This document shows positions 8,005-16,282 of a stretch of 64,000 nucleotides of DNA, piece by piece. Below the pieces are notes generated by a model. The model saw nothing but the letters and a program-made list of their open reading frames with translations. It searched no databases and had not been told where the DNA came from. Within the stretch, counting starts at the first letter, position 1; every line of letters begins with the position of its first letter. This stretch comes from an uncultured Clostridia bacterium (lineage in GTDB: Bacteria; Bacillota; Clostridia; TANB77; CAG-508), in the NCBI GenBank assembly GCA_934129895.1, contig CAKOWY010000001.1, positions 1-64,000 on the forward strand, read 5' to 3'. A program made the position numbers and the translations under genes.

Positions 8005-8034
8005 TTGACTTTTTGCGTCTAAATGGATTATAAT
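8005..8034 (+). promoter_or_regulatory. promoter TTGACT-N18-TATAAT for a short transcript
   Basis: A near-consensus -35 TTGACT (8005-8010) and a perfect -10 TATAAT (8029-8034) sit on the plus strand, with no plus-strand gene before the terminator at 8086-8129. Confidence 0.6.
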
Positions 8035-8040
8035 AATTAT

Positions 8041-8128
8041 AGGAAATGGCAAATCCACAAACGTGTTTTTTGCCGAATAGAGTAAAACTCACATCTACTC
8101 GCCAAAGTACAGATGTGAGTTGTTTTTT
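8041..8128 (+). ncRNA. candidate small RNA of about 88 bases
   Basis: Between a strong plus-strand promoter and a strong rho-independent terminator lies a short non-coding stretch with two hairpins. One is GGCAAA (8048-8053) pairing with TTTGCC (8069-8074) around an inner CAC/GTG stem. The other is the terminator stem AACTCACATCT with AGATGTGAGTT. The segment is visibly less AT-rich than its surroundings. It matches no RNA family I recognise (not 6S, SRP, tmRNA or the common riboswitches). It could also be the leader of the alkyltransferase remnant downstream, cut off by the terminator. Confidence 0.45.
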
Positions 8129-8129
8129 A
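8086..8129 (+). terminator. intrinsic terminator
   Basis: A perfect 11-base-pair stem (8086-8096 with 8111-8121), a 14-base loop, then GTTTTTT. It reads on the plus strand and closes the candidate small RNA. Confidence 0.75.
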
Positions 8130-8265
8130 TTTATGCAGTTGCTTATCAACCCAGTTCTTATACAGAACTGCTGTCAATGAAACCACATCTGCTAATTCTC
8201 ATTTCCTATGACATACATTCTACAATACTATTTCAGATTTGTCCATACACTATAAACTTTTATAT

Positions 8266-8294
8266 TTGAAATTTCATTAAATTTATTTTATAAT
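8266..8294 (+). promoter_or_regulatory. promoter TTGAAA-N17-TATAAT for the alkyltransferase remnant
   Basis: -35 TTGAAA at 8266-8271 and -10 TATAAT at 8289-8294 with a 17-base spacer; the remnant's GAGGTG ribosome site starts 7 bases later. Confidence 0.6.
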
Positions 8295-8311
8295 ACAATT
8301 GAGGTGTATAT

Positions 8312-8705
8312 ATGAAAACTATATTAGATGATGACTTATCATATTTAATATATTCCATAGTAGAAGAAATCCCTGTTCGGATATGTTGCAACTTATGGTC
8401 AAATTGCCAGATTAATTTGAAAGCCTAAAAATTCAAGATTAGTTGGCAGGGCACTAAAAATGGCTTTTCGTTATGGTGATTTTCCTTGCCACAGAGTTGT
8501 AAAACATCAAGGCAGAATTACCCCTGGATGGCCTGAACAAGTAGATTTACTTAAAAAAGATGGTGTTACCTTTAAAAATGAATTTTGCGTTGATTTAAAA
8601 AAACATCATTGGTATTATCAATTTGTGTATAATAAATTGATTTATAATTTTCAAAAAAATACAATCCAGTTACACATATTACAATTGCCACAATCACTGC
8701 AATAA
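8312..8705 (+). pseudogene. O6-alkylguanine-DNA alkyltransferase (MGMT family), inactivated
   Basis: The ATG at 8312 with a GAGGTG site starts MKTILDDDLSYLIYSIVEEIP. One extra base near 8375 then shifts the frame. Corrected, it reads FGYVATYGQIARLI, a TGA (8418-8420) where the family has Gly, then KPKNSRLVGRALKMAFRYGD and FPCHRVVKHQGRITPGW. PCHRV is the alkyl-acceptor Cys motif and is intact, so inactivation looks recent. Homology ends near 8621 (DLKKHHW). The frame then runs on through fused foreign sequence to 8705, showing that the natural end was lost in a deletion. Confidence 0.85.
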
Positions 8706-8736
8706 CCATTGGTAATTTTTCTTTTAAATCTTCCAT
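8572..8736 (-). pseudogene. YxeA/DUF1093-like protein, N-terminal fragment
   Basis: The minus-strand ATG at 8734-8736 starts MEDLKEKLPMVIAVIVAIVI, then ENYKSIYYTQIDNT: a signal-anchor helix followed by the YYTQIDNT strand of YxeA-like small secreted proteins. After about 40 residues the frame enters the reverse of the alkyltransferase remnant and stops at 8572-8574. The C-terminal half is thus missing. YxeA genes often follow bceAB-type transporters, which is the position here (33 bases after the permease stop). Confidence 0.55.
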
Positions 8737-8768
8737 TATAACATTTTTCTTTCTTACTTTTTCAACAA

Positions 8769-10870
8769 CTATTCATCTTCTTTGATAATATTCTTACTTC
8801 CTAAATAAGTAGCTAAGAAATATATACCATATATGATACCTATAATAATTACTGTCGCAATAGCTGATGGTAATAAATCTTTTTTACTTGCCAATCCTGA
8901 CATTATAGTAATTGCAAATTGTATTCCAAATATAGAATGTATAATTGCAAGAACAAGTGGAACTCCAAAAAATATTCCAATTTGTCTAAATAATGCTTTA
9001 TTAATCATCTTTTCATCACAACCAATTTTTCTTAAAATAGTATATCTTTGTCTGTTATCTGAACTATCTGTTAATTGTTTTAAAGCCAAAATAGCTGAAC
9101 TTGCAATTAAAAATATAATTCCTAAATAAATTGCTATAAATGTTACAATAGTTGCTAGACCTACACTTGCTTCCATAAGAGCTATTTTCGTTCTTCCGTC
9201 AATATTCAAACCATTTTTATCTAAATTTTGTAAAAGTTCAGAATTATCATCAACAAATATTTTTTCTATCTCTTCTTTTCCCTCTTTAGTATCCGAATTA
9301 TAATTTGCAGCTAATAAATATTGCTCTTTCATATCTTCTGTCAATTTGCAATCATCTGGAACTAATATAATTCCTGTATTTGTATGATTAGGAGACATTT
9401 GAATATATCCTGTTTTACATTCATTATATTTTGATTTATATTGTTTTCCAACTATATTTAAAACATTATTTCCATCTTTTAATGCTTCATCTCGTAATTC
9501 TTTTTGTAAATCAAAATCACAAAGTACAATATATTCATCATTATTTAATTCATATTGATTAATTCCATATAGTTTTGCAATTTTGTTATAGTCTGATATT
9601 TTTACTATCTGTTCTGCTGTATTATATAAAAGATTTGGATATTTAGTTTTTATTATATCTATATATTTATCTCCAAAAAAATCTTTCCAAGTCAAATCAT
9701 CAGTGGAATATACTGTTATTTCCACAATGTCTTTTAGGACATTCATATCTAAACCATTATTTTTTAAAGTTTCAGCAATAGGTATTTTTGAATCAGACAT
9801 TGCTTCTGGTGTTGATGTTATCTCTTTCCCATAAGTTCCATATTGTAAATATTTTTCTGGTAAATTTGCTGTTTTATACAAATTCAAATCTACAGGTGTC
9901 ATCTCAATTAATTCTCTTTGCATTGTATTTCTTAATGCTAAACTTGAAGAAAGTATTGAAATCGTCATAAATAGCATTAAACATATTACACTCATGCTTA
10001 TAACCATTGTATTGATCTTGTTGTTTATCTGTCTTAATACAAACATATTGGTATTTTTAAAATAAATATTCTTCATTTTTTGAACTATTTGTATTATAAA
10101 TCCTGATAAAGACCAAAAAACTGCTACTGTTCCAACAATTCCCATTAAAATAGGTGATAAAATTTTATCTGCTGTTGTTAAACTACTAACATCTCCTGTT
10201 ACTTTCCAATAAGCATATCCAAGTATAACTACAGCTCCTAAAAATACTAAAATACATATAATAGGATTTTTTATTTTTACATTCTCATTTTTCTTACTAG
10301 CATTTAATAAATTAATTAATTTATATCTTGAAACTGTAAATGTATTGAAGAACATTACTGCTACGTACATTACCGCAAAATAAATACAAGTTTTTATACA
10401 GGCATCTTTTGAAAATACAAATTGAAATTTGCTCATGTCTGCCTCAAACATTTTAGCAACTAATATTGACATGAATTGTGATGCAAATATACCTATAATT
10501 AATCCTACAATTAGTGATATAATTCCTACTAATATTGTTTCCATTAATATTATTTTTGATATTTGTCTTTTTCCCATTCCAAGTGTCATATATATTCCAA
10601 ATTCTTTTTTCTTCGATTTATTAAGAAATTATTTGCATATACAATTAGTAAACCTAATACTACTGCAACAAATACTGATATATACCCTAACATATTTATC
10701 ATAAGTTTTATAATATCTCTTGTTGACTGTGATACCTCTAACATTGCTTGTTGACTATCTATTGAGTTAAACATATAAAATATCGCTACACCTAATACTA
10801 GTGTTAGAAAATAAATTGCATAATCTTTGAAGCTTTTTTTCATATTTCTTATTGATAATTTAAATAACAT
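8769..10870 (-). pseudogene. bceB: BceB-like FtsX-domain ABC permease, split by a -1 frame change
   Basis: Two minus-strand frames make one permease. 10586-10870 encodes 94 residues (MLFKLSIRNMKKSFKDYAIY...NNFLINRRKK) and 8769-10589 the remaining 606 from EFGIYMTLGMGKRQISKIIL onward. Together they give the usual 650-700 residues with ten membrane segments and the large extracellular domain (about residues 320-560) that binds peptide antibiotics in BceB. The frames meet at A-AAA-AAG (10604-10610); a -1 step after AAG restores RRKK-EFGIYMTLG exactly. Either one A is missing from a homopolymer (mutation or sequencing error) or this is programmed frameshifting. It overlaps bceA by 11 bases. Confidence 0.85.
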
Positions 10871-11627
10871 CGTTCAAATCACCTCCAAGAAGTGTTTGTA
10901 CCTCTATTATTTTTTCAAAAAATTGTTTTCTTGTATCATTTCCCTTTACTAATTCATTAAAAATTTTTCCATCTTTTATAAATAAAATTCGATTAGCATA
11001 AGAAGCGGTAAATGCGTCATGTGTTACCATTAAAATTGTTGCATTCATTTTTTGATTTAATAATTCAAAATTTTCTAATAATTGTCTTGCCGCTTTACTA
11101 TCTAATGCTCCTGTTGGCTCATCTGCTAAAATTAATTTTGGATTTGTAATAATAGCTCTTGCTGATGCAATTCTTTGTTTTTGACCACCAGATACTTGAT
11201 AAGGATATTTTTTTAGAATTTCTTTAATTCCTAATTTTCCTGCTATTTCATTTACCCTTCTATCTATTTCATTTGCCTTTACTTTTTGAATTGTTAATGC
11301 TAAAGCTATATTTTCATAAGCTGTTAATGTATCTAATAAGTTAAAGTCTTGAAATATAAATCCTAACTCTTCTCTTCTGAATTTGTTTAGATTATTTCCT
11401 TTTAATTTTGTGATATCTTCTCCATTTATAATAATGTGTCCTGCTGTTACTCTGTCTATTGTGGAAATACAGTTTAATAATGTTGTTTTTCCTGATCCAC
11501 TTGCTCCCATAATTCCAACAAATTCACCTTTGTTTACATCAAAATTAATATTGTCTATGGCTTTTGTTAAATTTGATTTGTTTCCATAGTATTTTTCGAT
11601 GTTTTTTACTTCTAATATTTTTTCCAT
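10860..11627 (-). CDS. bceA: BceA-like ABC transporter ATP-binding protein
   Basis: A 255-residue ATPase. Walker A is GASGSGKTT (about residues 39-47), signature VSGGQKQR (about 144), Walker B LILADEPTGALD (about 162-173) and the switch histidine in VTHD (about 202). It pairs with the FtsX-type permease (overlapping at 10860-10870) to form a BceAB-type transporter that removes cell-wall-active peptides such as bacitracin from lipid carriers and signals flux to its histidine kinase. Its promoter region carries a BceR-type box at 11703-11716. GGGAG precedes the ATG. Confidence 0.92.
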   Translation of the reverse strand: MEKILEVKNIEKYYGNKSNLTKAIDNINFDVNKGEFVGIMGASGSGKTTLLNCISTIDRVTAGHIIINGEDITKLKGNNLNKFRREELGFIFQDFNLLDTLTAYENIALALTIQKVKANEIDRRVNEIAGKLGIKEILKKYPYQVSGGQKQRIASARAIITNPKLILADEPTGALDSKAARQLLENFELLNQKMNATILMVTHDAFTASYANRILFIKDGKIFNELVKGNDTRKQFFEKIIEVQTLLGGDLNDVI

Positions 11628-11652
11628 TTTTATAACTCCCTTCTTTTATTTC

Positions 11653-11716
11653 ATTATAAATATTTTGATGTAAAGTTGCCATCGATTTAGCTTACAATCA
11701 CCTTACATTTTTGTAA
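11653..11716 (-). promoter_or_regulatory. bceAB promoter with TTACA-N4-TGTAA BceR-type box
   Basis: The inverted repeat TTACA-N4-TGTAA at 11703-11716, extended to CCTTACA...TGTAAGG, matches the box known for BceR-type response regulators. A TATAAT -10 lies at 11653-11658, 44 bases downstream. A half-site GATGTAAA lies between them. The only good -10 has no clear -35, as expected for an activated promoter. Confidence 0.65.
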
Positions 11717-11737
11717 GGTATCAATACTTGTTTCTTT

Positions 11738-12754
11738 TTACTTTAATTCAATATAGCTATCTTTTGGAAACACTAACTTGACTTCTGTACCTTCATTTTG
11801 CACTGAATTTAGTTCTATTCCTATTCCTAATTTATTGCATAACTTTTTACACAAATATAATCCTATTCCTGTTGATTTCTTATTTGATAATCTTCCATTT
11901 GTTCCTGTAAATCCTTTTTCAAAAACTCTTGTAATTTCTCCTTGTTTTATTCCTATTCCGTTGTCTTTAATATATAAAATCACATTCTCTTTTCCTTGAT
12001 TTGCATATATTTCGATTACAGAGTTTTCTTTTTTTCTGTATTTGATACTATTTTGTATAATTTGATTTAATATAAATACTATCCATTTGTTATCTGTATT
12101 AACTTCTATCTCTAAGTCATGAATATCAATAGAAATCTTTTCTTGTATTAAACTACTTTTGTTCTTTTTAATACTTTCATTTACAATTTCTTTTAAAACC
12201 ACTTTTCTTATATAATAATCTTTTTCTACAGTATTACTTCTTGCATAAAATAAAGCTTGTTCAATATAATTTTCTACTTTGTCTAGTTCTTCATCTATAC
12301 TTTTGGTTATAGCATTTTTATTGTTTTCTATTACCATTTTACTAGTTGCTATTGGTATTTTTATTTCATGTATCCATAATTCTATATATTCTTTATAATC
12401 TTCTGTCATATATTTGTATTTGTTTACATTTTCTAACATTGATTTATCAATTTGTTCTAATGAGTTTTTAAATATCTGTCCTTCTAAAAAATTAGGAGTT
12501 TTTATAATTTCTGTAATTAAATATTTTTCGTCTAATTCTTCTAACATGTTTAATAAGTTATCATAGAATTTTTTTCTTTTAAAATATTCTATAATAATTG
12601 AAATCATATATAATCCCATTATTATAAGTGGGATATATATTTTTATGAACATTCCTACATTATATGCCATTAAAAATATTTCTATTGTAATAAGTCCAAA
12701 CAATAGTAATAAAATAGTGCTGGCTTTCTCTCTTAAAAATAATTTAAAATCCAT
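11738..12754 (-). CDS. bceS: BceS-like intramembrane-sensing histidine kinase
   Basis: A 338-residue kinase with two closely spaced N-terminal helices (about residues 13-34 and 36-56) and almost no outside loop, typical of kinases that sense through a partner ABC transporter. The phospho-acceptor H-box is WIHEIKIPIA (His about 129). ATPase motifs are NQIIQNSIKYR (N), YIKDNGIGIK (G1) and KKSTGIGLYL (G2). The ATG is the triplet directly after the bceR stop, with GGAG in the end of bceR. It probably senses drug transport by BceAB and phosphorylates BceR. Confidence 0.9.
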   Translation of the reverse strand: MDFKLFLREKASTILLLLFGLITIEIFLMAYNVGMFIKIYIPLIIMGLYMISIIIEYFKRKKFYDNLLNMLEELDEKYLITEIIKTPNFLEGQIFKNSLEQIDKSMLENVNKYKYMTEDYKEYIELWIHEIKIPIATSKMVIENNKNAITKSIDEELDKVENYIEQALFYARSNTVEKDYYIRKVVLKEIVNESIKKNKSSLIQEKISIDIHDLEIEVNTDNKWIVFILNQIIQNSIKYRKKENSVIEIYANQGKENVILYIKDNGIGIKQGEITRVFEKGFTGTNGRLSNKKSTGIGLYLCKKLCNKLGIGIELNSVQNEGTEVKLVFPKDSYIELK

Positions 12755-13438
12755 TTAGTTTACTCCTTTTTTCAAAATATATCCTTGTCCTCTTTTTGTT
12801 TCTAATAATTCTTTTAATTCTAACTCTTCTAATTTATTTCTTAATCTCGTAATATTTACTGTTAATGTATTATCATCTATAAAGCTTTCACTTTCCCATA
12901 AACATTCCATTATATCTTCTCTTGATACAATTTTTCCTCTGTTTTGTACCAGATATTTTAAAATCTTATATTCATTTTTGGTAAGTTCTATTACTTTTCC
13001 ACCTTTTTCAATAGTATTATTTGAGGTATTTAATATAAAATCTTTAACATCTATTTTATCATTTGTTTCTCCTTGCATATTTGTTCTTCTTAGTAATGAT
13101 CCTATTTTTGCAAGTAAAATTTGTATGTTAAATGGCTTAGTAATATAATGATCTGCTCCATTATTGATTGAAAGTAATTCATCTATTTCATTATCTCTAC
13201 TTGTTACTATAATAATTGGCATATTTGATTTTTTCCTAATTTCTTTACAGATATATTCTCCGTCTGTTTTTGGTAAATTTATATCTAATAAGATTAAATC
13301 TGGATTTATTTTTAATATATCATTTATTGTATTATCAAATGTTGTTAGTGCTGTTGCTTCATATCCATTTTTATTTAAAAAGATTTTTAATTCTTCTCTT
13401 AATTTTTCATCATCTTCTATTATTAATATTCTTGGCAT
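12755..13438 (-). CDS. bceR: BceR-like OmpR-family response regulator
   Basis: A 227-residue two-domain regulator. The receiver has acidic residues IEDDEK (about 7-9), the phospho-acceptor Asp in LILLDINLP (about 50), Thr/Ser in IIVTSRD and Lys in YITKPF. A C-terminal winged helix ends in TKRGQGYILK. The ATG at 13436-13438 follows GGAGGG by 6 bases and is preferred over an upstream TTG that overlaps that site. A TTACA-N4-TGTAA box at 13487-13500 suggests autoregulation; a second box lies before bceA. Confidence 0.92.
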   Translation of the reverse strand: MPRILIIEDDEKLREELKIFLNKNGYEATALTTFDNTINDILKINPDLILLDINLPKTDGEYICKEIRKKSNMPIIIVTSRDNEIDELLSINNGADHYITKPFNIQILLAKIGSLLRRTNMQGETNDKIDVKDFILNTSNNTIEKGGKVIELTKNEYKILKYLVQNRGKIVSREDIMECLWESESFIDDNTLTVNITRLRNKLEELELKELLETKRGQGYILKKGVN

Positions 13439-13457
13439 TTGTTTTCCCTCCAATGTT

Positions 13458-13500
13458 ATTATATCATACTTATCACAAAAGAAACCTTACATTTCTGTAA
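13458..13500 (-). promoter_or_regulatory. bceRS promoter with BceR-type box
   Basis: TGATATAAT (-10 TATAAT at 13458-13463) lies 23 bases downstream of TTACA-N4-TGTAA (13487-13500). There is no good -35. The box is also the stem of the terminator of the upstream gene, so one sequence may serve both roles. Confidence 0.6.
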
Positions 13501-13510
13501 GGTTTTAGAT
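13481..13510 (-). terminator. intrinsic terminator of the GNAT gene
   Basis: Minus-strand stem AAACCTTACA with TGTAAGGTTT (four-base loop), then CTTTT, 12 bases after the stop at 13522. The T-run is short. The same stem is the BceR-type box. Confidence 0.6.
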
Positions 13511-13521
13511 TGTTTTATTTA

Positions 13522-13968
13522 TTAATTTTCTAATCTCATATATAAAATTGGATAATGATTTCCTTGCTCATCTAACTCTGTTCTTTTGTAAACTTTAAAT
13601 CCTAAATGTTCATAAAATCCTTTAAAATTAGGATTTTGCTCATTAACTATTAATTCATTAATATTATAATTTTTTATACCATAATTCAGTAATTGTCTTC
13701 CAAGTCCTTTTCTTCTTTCACTATTTTTTATAAATAACATTTCAAGCTTTGTACCTTCTATTCCCATAAAAGCTATTGGAATATCATTTTCGTTCTCTAT
13801 AACTATTAAATGTGCTACTTCTTTTAAAGCTTGTGGTACATATTCTTTTATTTTTTCTATTTCATTATCTGACAAAAATAAATGCGTTGCTTTTACTGAA
13901 TTTTCCCATACTTCTAATAATGTATTTACCAATTCTTGTGTTCTTTCTTTTACTTCAAAAATTTTCAT
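13522..13968 (-). CDS. GNAT family N-acetyltransferase (YjaB-like)
   Basis: A 148-residue acetyltransferase. LEMLFIKNSERRKGLGRQLL (about residues 74-93) is motif A with R-x-K-G-L-G. NELIVNEQNPNFKGFYEHLGF follows, as in the YjaB/YiiD-like group. The N-terminal VWENSVKATHLFLS matches the family's V.aTH.Fl segment. Substrate unknown. It lies 15 bases after the YcxB-like gene and ends at the 13481-13510 hairpin. Confidence 0.87.
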   Translation of the reverse strand: MKIFEVKERTQELVNTLLEVWENSVKATHLFLSDNEIEKIKEYVPQALKEVAHLIVIENENDIPIAFMGIEGTKLEMLFIKNSERRKGLGRQLLNYGIKNYNINELIVNEQNPNFKGFYEHLGFKVYKRTELDEQGNHYPILYMRLEN

Positions 13969-13983
13969 ATTTTACCTCTAAAA

Positions 13984-14457
13984 TTACTTTTTTATTTTTT
14001 CTTCTATGAATTTAATAAACTCATTTTCGCTTCCTTCTGTGAATCCATTTTTATATACTAATATTGCTGACTGTTTTCCAAGTTTTAATACTATAAAATT
14101 TTGGGTTTGCACTATTTTTGAAACCTGGCTATATTCAAATTCTAAATGAACTTTTCCTTCATTCATTTTGATATTATTATCAAATTCCACAGAAGTTTTT
14201 TCTATCTTTCCATTGTTTATTCTTTTGGAAGTATTTTCAATATTGTATATCATTATAATTGGCGAAATAACAGCAGTAAATAAACAGATAATAGCACATG
14301 TAAGCATAACATATCCTAAACTATCACCCTCAATCAAATACATTAATAATCCCAATATAAAAATAAATATTCCTCTAATTATCGTTTTTGTTCCAAAGAT
14401 TTTAAATACATATTCTACTATTAGTTTTCTATTCATTGTATATTCATTTTTAAACAT
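13984..14457 (-). CDS. YcxB-like C-terminal domain membrane protein
   Basis: A 157-residue protein with two membrane helices (about residues 26-43 and 48-70). A C-terminal soluble domain contains INNGKIEKTSVEFDNNIKMN and EYSQVSKIVQTQNFIVLKLGKQSAILVYKNGFTEG. That pattern, a strand-rich PH-like domain after a helical hairpin, is the YcxB-like family. No function is known for the family. Upstream of it, a spaced TTGAAC/TATAAT pair near 14503-14535 may be the promoter. Confidence 0.72.
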   Translation of the reverse strand: MFKNEYTMNRKLIVEYVFKIFGTKTIIRGIFIFILGLLMYLIEGDSLGYVMLTCAIICLFTAVISPIIMIYNIENTSKRINNGKIEKTSVEFDNNIKMNEGKVHLEFEYSQVSKIVQTQNFIVLKLGKQSAILVYKNGFTEGSENEFIKFIEEKIKK

Positions 14458-14526
14458 CTTTTATATTTCGCTCCTTTTACTATTTTATCCTATTTATTTA
14501 GTCCCAATTATACACCATAACTTGAA

Positions 14527-15087
14527 TCATCGTTCAAAATCCTGTTTTTCCTGATATCTTCTATAATCTTCTTCTGTTAATACAAGTGTTCCTAAATTTT
14601 TCGACATTATTTCATTTGTTTTTTTCATAAAATTTCTTTTTATTGCTCTCATAATTCCATTATGTGTTACTACTAGTATTTTTTCATCGCCATGAAACTT
14701 TTCAAACACATCCTCAATAAAGTCACATACACGCTTATCTACATCACTATGTGTTTCTCCACCTGGAGGTGTATATAATCCTTTTTTAAATAATTCTCTT
14801 AATTCATTAGAATATAATTCTTTTTTTGTATTTTCCCATTCTCCAACTGAAATCTCAATTATTCGATCATCATAAATTGGTTTTGCTTCTGGAAAAATTG
14901 CAAATAATGTCTGCTTTGTTCTTTTTAAAGGAGAACAATATATAACATCAAAATCTTTGTCAATTGTTTCACCCAATTTTTGAGCAGCTTTAATTCCTTT
15001 ATCTGTTAAACTACAATCAGCCCTTCCAGCCCAAATTCCATCTCTATTATATTCTGATTCTGCATGTCTTATAAATATTACATTCAT
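14527..15087 (-). CDS. histidine phosphatase family protein
   Basis: A 186-residue branch-1 histidine phosphatase. The catalytic RHA motif is FIRHAESEYN (His about 8), a second Arg is in YCSPLKRTKQT (about 56), Glu in SVGEWE, and the second catalytic His in VVTHNGIMRA (about 140). Members include phosphoglycerate mutase-like and sugar- or nucleotide-phosphate phosphatases; the substrate is open. The ATG at 15085-15087 is chosen over an upstream TTG because GAAAGGA lies at the right distance. It follows the Nudix gene by 24 bases. Confidence 0.88.
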   Translation of the reverse strand: MNVIFIRHAESEYNRDGIWAGRADCSLTDKGIKAAQKLGETIDKDFDVIYCSPLKRTKQTLFAIFPEAKPIYDDRIIEISVGEWENTKKELYSNELRELFKKGLYTPPGGETHSDVDKRVCDFIEDVFEKFHGDEKILVVTHNGIMRAIKRNFMKKTNEIMSKNLGTLVLTEEDYRRYQEKQDFER

Positions 15088-15111
15088 CTTATTTTTTCCT
15101 TTCAAGTTATC

Positions 15112-15588
15112 TTACTTTTTCACAATATGTGTTAGTCCTTTAAGATAATCTCCATTTATTAAAATATCTCTAATATTAGTAGGTCTTAGATCTATATCTT
15201 TTAATTCTTCTGAAGTAACCCATTTAAACTCTAATAATTTTTCTTTACCTTTATCTATTTCAACTTTTTCACAATCAATCATTTGTAATTGTTGTTTAGG
15301 TTTAATTATATAATAAAATTCAATTCCATGACATTTTCTATTATTTCTTATCCAAAAATTCTCTTGAATTACAAACAAATTTGCTTCTTGGACATCACAA
15401 CCAATTTCTTCTTTTATTTCACGAATAACTGCTTCTTTTGAATCTTCTCCAATTTCTATATGTCCTCCTGGTATATGAAAATAAGATGTTTTATTTACTC
15501 TCATAATTAAAAATTTATTTTCTTGCTTAATTATCCCACATGTTCTTCCATGAAATTCTTCTGTTTCAGTCTTAATTTTTAAATCCAT
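15112..15588 (-). CDS. Nudix hydrolase
   Basis: A 158-residue Nudix protein with the full box GHIEIGEDSKEAVIREIKEEIG (about residues 42-63). Upstream TSYFHIPGG is the usual strand and PGG turn. The best start is the ATG at 15586-15588, after AGGAGATTGGAT; a longer frame exists but would overlap the upstream gene's end without a ribosome site. It lies between the phosphatase and the thiazoline hydrolase-like gene. Substrate unknown. Confidence 0.88.
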   Translation of the reverse strand: MDLKIKTETEEFHGRTCGIIKQENKFLIMRVNKTSYFHIPGGHIEIGEDSKEAVIREIKEEIGCDVQEANLFVIQENFWIRNNRKCHGIEFYYIIKPKQQLQMIDCEKVEIDKGKEKLLEFKWVTSEELKDIDLRPTNIRDILINGDYLKGLTHIVKK

Positions 15589-15628
15589 ATCCAATCTCCT
15601 TTTCAAATAATATTTATCACAAATTTTA

Positions 15629-16216
15629 CTATTTTTTATAAAAATGGAAATCACAACAATCTCCATCATAACCTAATGTTTTTGTTCTCTTAAAGCCTAT
15701 TTTTTTCAATTCGCCATATGTCACATTATCAACATCACAGAAAAGATGGCATAATTCTGCACAATCATTTTCTACACAAGCAGTATGCCAAAGACACTTC
15801 TTCATTGTTACATCAAAGGACTTCTTATCATGCTTTTGAGTACTTTCCCACAAGTCTGTTTTACGCACAACTCTAAGAAATATATTACTATAAAGAAAAT
15901 AAAAACATGGCACTTTTTCCATTTTTTCCATAGACAAATGCTTTTGTTTTGCAACTATATTAATCATGTATTTTTGCATATGTTGATATACTTTTTCTTC
16001 ATCAAATCCTTCTTCCAAAGCTTTATATAATGCTATTCGAGGAAGTATTGTTTGAATAAGTGTTTCCATTTGATTTTTTGATTTGTTTTTTGTATTTTTT
16101 ATAATTTCATCAAGTATTTTCTCTTGCTTTGCAAATAATGTATTACCATTATCTACTCCGAATTCTTCTATCAAAAATGTTTTTATTTGATTTTGTTGTT
16201 TTATTTTCATATTCAT
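15629..16216 (-). CDS. L-2-amino-thiazoline-4-carboxylic acid hydrolase-like protein
   Basis: A 195-residue protein with the cysteine-rich C-terminal part of this family: KKCLWHTACVENDCAELCHL, then FCDVDNVTYGELKKIGFKRT and a GDCCDFHFYK end. Family members open the thiazoline ring of ATC to N-carbamoyl-cysteine in some bacteria, but most homologues, including this one, are untested and the domain may act on other substrates. Transcribed alone from the composite element at 16242-16282. Confidence 0.75.
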   Translation of the reverse strand: MNMKIKQQNQIKTFLIEEFGVDNGNTLFAKQEKILDEIIKNTKNKSKNQMETLIQTILPRIALYKALEEGFDEEKVYQHMQKYMINIVAKQKHLSMEKMEKVPCFYFLYSNIFLRVVRKTDLWESTQKHDKKSFDVTMKKCLWHTACVENDCAELCHLFCDVDNVTYGELKKIGFKRTKTLGYDGDCCDFHFYKK

Positions 16217-16241
16217 CCCTCCATCAATTACTATCTTTCAT

Positions 16242-16282
16242 TTTATATCATAAAAGCAGATAATTATCAACCAATTACCTGC
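16242..16282 (-). promoter_or_regulatory. composite terminator hairpin plus promoter (TTGATA-N17-TGATATAAA)
   Basis: Hairpin 16256-16282 follows the stop at 16275 and even overlaps it by a few bases. -35 TTGATA (16265-16270) and -10 TATAAA (16242-16247) with upstream TG lie 17 bases apart and face the 15629-16216 gene. Same family as 1671-1713. Confidence 0.8.

Noticed and set aside
7967..8149. 60-codon minus-strand frame as a gene
   Set aside because: No ribosome site, no protein-like pattern, and it is antisense to the small-RNA candidate with its plus-strand promoter and terminator.
8418..8420. In-frame TGA in place of glycine in the alkyltransferase, hinting at UGA recoded as Gly
   Set aside because: The same gene also has a frame-shifting extra base, and TGA serves as the natural stop in intact genes here (for example vanG and nrdD). 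It is a pseudogene mutation.
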